DNA of 64,000 bases from Vibrio genomosp. F10 str. ZF-129 (lineage in GTDB: Bacteria; Pseudomonadota; Gammaproteobacteria; Enterobacterales; Vibrionaceae), in assembly GCF_000287055.2 (NCBI RefSeq), contig NZ_AJYQ02000107.1, positions 123,595 to 187,594 of the forward strand. Direction: 5' to 3'. The position numbers and the translations under genes are program-made. Below the pieces are notes generated by a model. That model was not told where the DNA came from. It saw nothing but the letters and a program-made list of their open reading frames with translations, and ran no database searches. Position 1 is the stretch's first letter. Every line of letters starts with the position of its first letter. This document shows positions 62,447-64,000 of this stretch, piece after piece.

Positions 62447-62555
62447 AATGATTTCCTAGTATTTAAGTTTAATGAGTTACTGTGAGTCTTAGTCAGCGCT
62501 TTGCTGTGCTCCGTTTTGTTGAAGCTATTATTAACAATTTTCTTTGATAGGAATA

Positions 62556-62592
62556 ATCGTTTGGTGCTATCGTTTCAATAGGTGTTTTCTAT
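62556..62592. promoter_or_regulatory. OxyR operator between prx-grx and oxyR
   Basis: Four tetrads with 7-bp spacers: ATCG (62556), CTAT (62567), ATAG (62578), CTAT (62589), against ATAG-N7-CTAT-N7-ATAG-N7-CTAT. Only one base of the 16 conserved ones differs. Confidence 0.88.
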
Positions 62593-62635
62593 TGAGGTGT
62601 ATGGCCTCTTAAACTGACGTTGAGTATGAGTCTAT

Positions 62636-63523
62636 ATGAACATTCGAGATTTAGAATATTTAGTTGCATTAGCTGAGCATCAGCACTTCCGTAAAGCCGC
62701 AGAGTCTTGTTTTGTGAGTCAGCCAACCTTGAGTGGGCAAATACGTAAGTTGGAAGATGAAATCGGTACCGCTCTACTGGAACGAAATAGTCGTAAAGTT
62801 CTTTTTACTGATTCTGGGTTGCAGCTTGTCGAACAAGCAAAAATTATTCTCTCCGAAGTGACGCGATTTAAAGACATGGCGAGTGGGCAAAGTGGGGAGA
62901 TGGTGGGCCCAATGAACATTGGCTTTATTCCCACGGTCGGTCCCTATATCTTGCCAAGAATTATTCCACAGCTGAAAGCCGCGTATCCAGAACTGGAAAT
63001 GTTTTTACATGAATCTCAAACACATGAATTAGTGCGTCAGTTGCAAGATGGAAAGTTGGATTGTTTGGTCTTAGCATCGGTGGCTGAGACGGCACCGTTT
63101 AAAGAGATTGAGCTTTACAATGAGCCGCTTGCTTTAGCGGTGCCGAGCGACCATGAATGGGCCGGTCTTGAGTTTTTAAATGTCGACGAGCTCAATGGAC
63201 GCACAGTATTAATGCTCGGAGATGGTCACTGTTTACGTGATCAAGCATTAGGTTATTGCTTTGCTGCGGGGGCGAAAGAAGATAAACGCTTCAAAGCCAC
63301 GAGCTTAGAAACGCTGCGGAATATGGTGGCAGCAGGGGGCGGAATTACTTTGCTTCCAGAGCTTTCCGTCCCTAAAGAGTCAACCAAAGATGGGGTTTGC
63401 TACGTGAAAAAAATGGAGCCTCAGCCATCAAGAAAGATCGTATTGGTCTATCGACCTGGCTCACCATTGCGGGCTCGTTTTGAACAGTTAGGCGGAACCA
63501 TTCAGTCGATATTGCAAGCTTAA
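62636..63523 (+). CDS. oxyR: Peroxide-sensing regulator OxyR
   Basis: 295-aa LysR-type regulator. HTH in residues 1-60 (MNIRDLEYLVALAEHQHFRK); redox pair C199 and C208 (GHCLRDQALGYC) which form the activating disulfide, at the same positions as in E. coli. SLETLRNMVAAGGGITLLPEL is characteristic. Autoregulation is likely through the shared operator upstream. Convergent with mrcA across a bidirectional terminator. Confidence 0.97.
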   Translation: MNIRDLEYLVALAEHQHFRKAAESCFVSQPTLSGQIRKLEDEIGTALLERNSRKVLFTDSGLQLVEQAKIILSEVTRFKDMASGQSGEMVGPMNIGFIPTVGPYILPRIIPQLKAAYPELEMFLHESQTHELVRQLQDGKLDCLVLASVAETAPFKEIELYNEPLALAVPSDHEWAGLEFLNVDELNGRTVLMLGDGHCLRDQALGYCFAAGAKEDKRFKATSLETLRNMVAAGGGITLLPELSVPKESTKDGVCYVKKMEPQPSRKIVLVYRPGSPLRARFEQLGGTIQSILQA

Positions 63524-63538
63524 TCAAAAATGGCCAAT

Positions 63539-63569
63539 AAAAAAGGGTTGGCATTGCCAACCCTTTTTA
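63539..63569. terminator. Bidirectional terminator oxyR/mrcA
   Basis: GGGTTGG (63545) pairs with CCAACCC (63557-63563), A- and T-runs on either side. Near-copy of the hslU/frdD terminator. Confidence 0.9.
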
Positions 63570-63580
63570 CTGTTTTCGAG

Positions 63581-64000
63581 TTAAAACAGTTCTTCACTGC
63601 TAGCGCTAGAATAAATCGTGTCGGTGATCGATTCTTCAACATATTCTGTTGGCGCTGTCCCCTCAAGGAAGTATTCAAACATCGAGCTTGAATCAAACTT
63701 ATTCGTCAAAAGGCCGGAATCTCTATCGATTCGAACGCGGACAATGTCGTTAGGTAGCTGTTTCGATTGAATCGGAACACCCTCTAAAGCCACTTGCATG
63801 AAGTCCACCCACGCAGGTTGTGCTGTTTTTGCGCCAGCCTCACCTCCGGTGATTTGGTTCTTATCTAGGTTTTTATTGGTGGTGGTTTGTCCCAGTTTTC
63901 GGTTGTGGTTATCAAAGCCAACCCACGCGGTTGCAACAATACCAGGGCCGTAGCCGTTGTACCAAGCATCTTTAGAGTCATTGGTGGTTCCGGTTTTACC
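63581..64000 (-). CDS. mrcA: Penicillin-binding protein 1A, C-terminal part (window edge)
   Basis: Open to the window end at 64000; the visible ~139 residues begin at the transpeptidase KTGT motif (GKTGTTNDSKDAWYNGYGPG) and run through GVATAWVGFDN-like sequence, GGEAGAKTAQPAWVDFM, to a short acidic tail (SSASSEELF). This is the end of a class A PBP that polymerises and crosslinks peptidoglycan. mrcA beside oxyR matches V. cholerae order. The glycosyltransferase domain lies outside the window. Confidence 0.9.
   Translation of the reverse strand, partial: GKTGTTNDSKDAWYNGYGPGIVATAWVGFDNHNRKLGQTTTNKNLDKNQITGGEAGAKTAQPAWVDFMQVALEGVPIQSKQLPNDIVRVRIDRDSGLLTNKFDSSSMFEYFLEGTAPTEYVEESITDTIYSSASSEELF

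Overview
The window is a chromosomal segment of a Vibrio species other than V. cholerae. The evidence is gene order and gene content: an aphA quorum-sensing regulator beside ppc, the divergent argE / argCBGH cluster with the fused ArgH-ArgA protein, a peroxiredoxin-glutaredoxin fusion divergent from oxyR, DUF3135 and DUF3624 proteins, and the gammaproteobacterial orders priA-cytR-ftsN-hslV-hslU and epmA/frdABCD. Both ends of the window cut a gene: an SLC13 permease at the left and penicillin-binding protein 1A at the right.

Layout. 1-5.0 kb: sulfate activation (SLC13 permease, cysD, cysC, a DHH-family phosphoesterase, then cysN on its own). 5.0-10.5 kb: AT-rich accessory DNA with degenerate sequence, two initiating sugar-phosphate transferases, a flippase, a capsule-synthesis-like protein and a methyltransferase broken by a frameshift. 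10.5-15 kb: pssA, a GNAT enzyme, murB, birA, DUF3135. 15.3-18 kb: a receiver/CheC-like protein coupled to a diguanylate cyclase, then an HTH regulator ending inside a 15-bp tandem repeat. 18.2-23.8 kb: groESL with a sigma-32 promoter, a ModF-like ABC ATPase, glpX, zapB. 23.9-29.4 kb: methionine genes metF, metL, metB, metJ with MetJ operators. 29.5-38 kb: malic enzyme, rpmE, priA, cytR, ftsN, hslVU (sigma-32 promoter). 38-43.5 kb: frdABCD divergent from epmA, then a membrane-anchored rhodanese. 43.7-50.1 kb: secB, gpsA, cysE, aphA, ppc. 50.3-57.2 kb: arginine biosynthesis. 57.5-64 kb: alkaline phosphatase, DUF3624, RidA, a dihydrolipoamide-dehydrogenase-like flavoprotein, the Prx-Grx fusion, oxyR and mrcA (partial).

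How the parts work together. CysDNC activates sulfate and CysE makes O-acetylserine. MetB, MetL and MetF build methionine under MetJ. The argECBGH(A) set supplies arginine. GroESL and HslVU share sigma-32-type promoters with the same 13-bp spacer. The OxyR block has a near-perfect four-part OxyR site between the Prx-Grx gene and oxyR. The flavoprotein behind it ends in a three-cysteine tail that may feed electrons to the fusion peroxidase.

The most unusual signals are five. (1) Several intergenic regions carry degenerate tandem repeats of 15-19 bp, with unrelated sequence but similar unit size, mostly just after stop codons. (2) A DHH phosphoesterase is translationally coupled to cysC, where a pAp-removing enzyme would make sense. 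(3) An ABC-F-like/ModF-like ATPase has complementary degeneracies that leave one consensus ATP site. (4) A methyltransferase frameshift is explained by an 8-bp imperfect duplication. (5) A receiver-CheC-like protein overlaps a diguanylate cyclase that has an inhibitory I-site. No tRNA, rRNA, CRISPR array, intact insertion sequence or prophage was seen.
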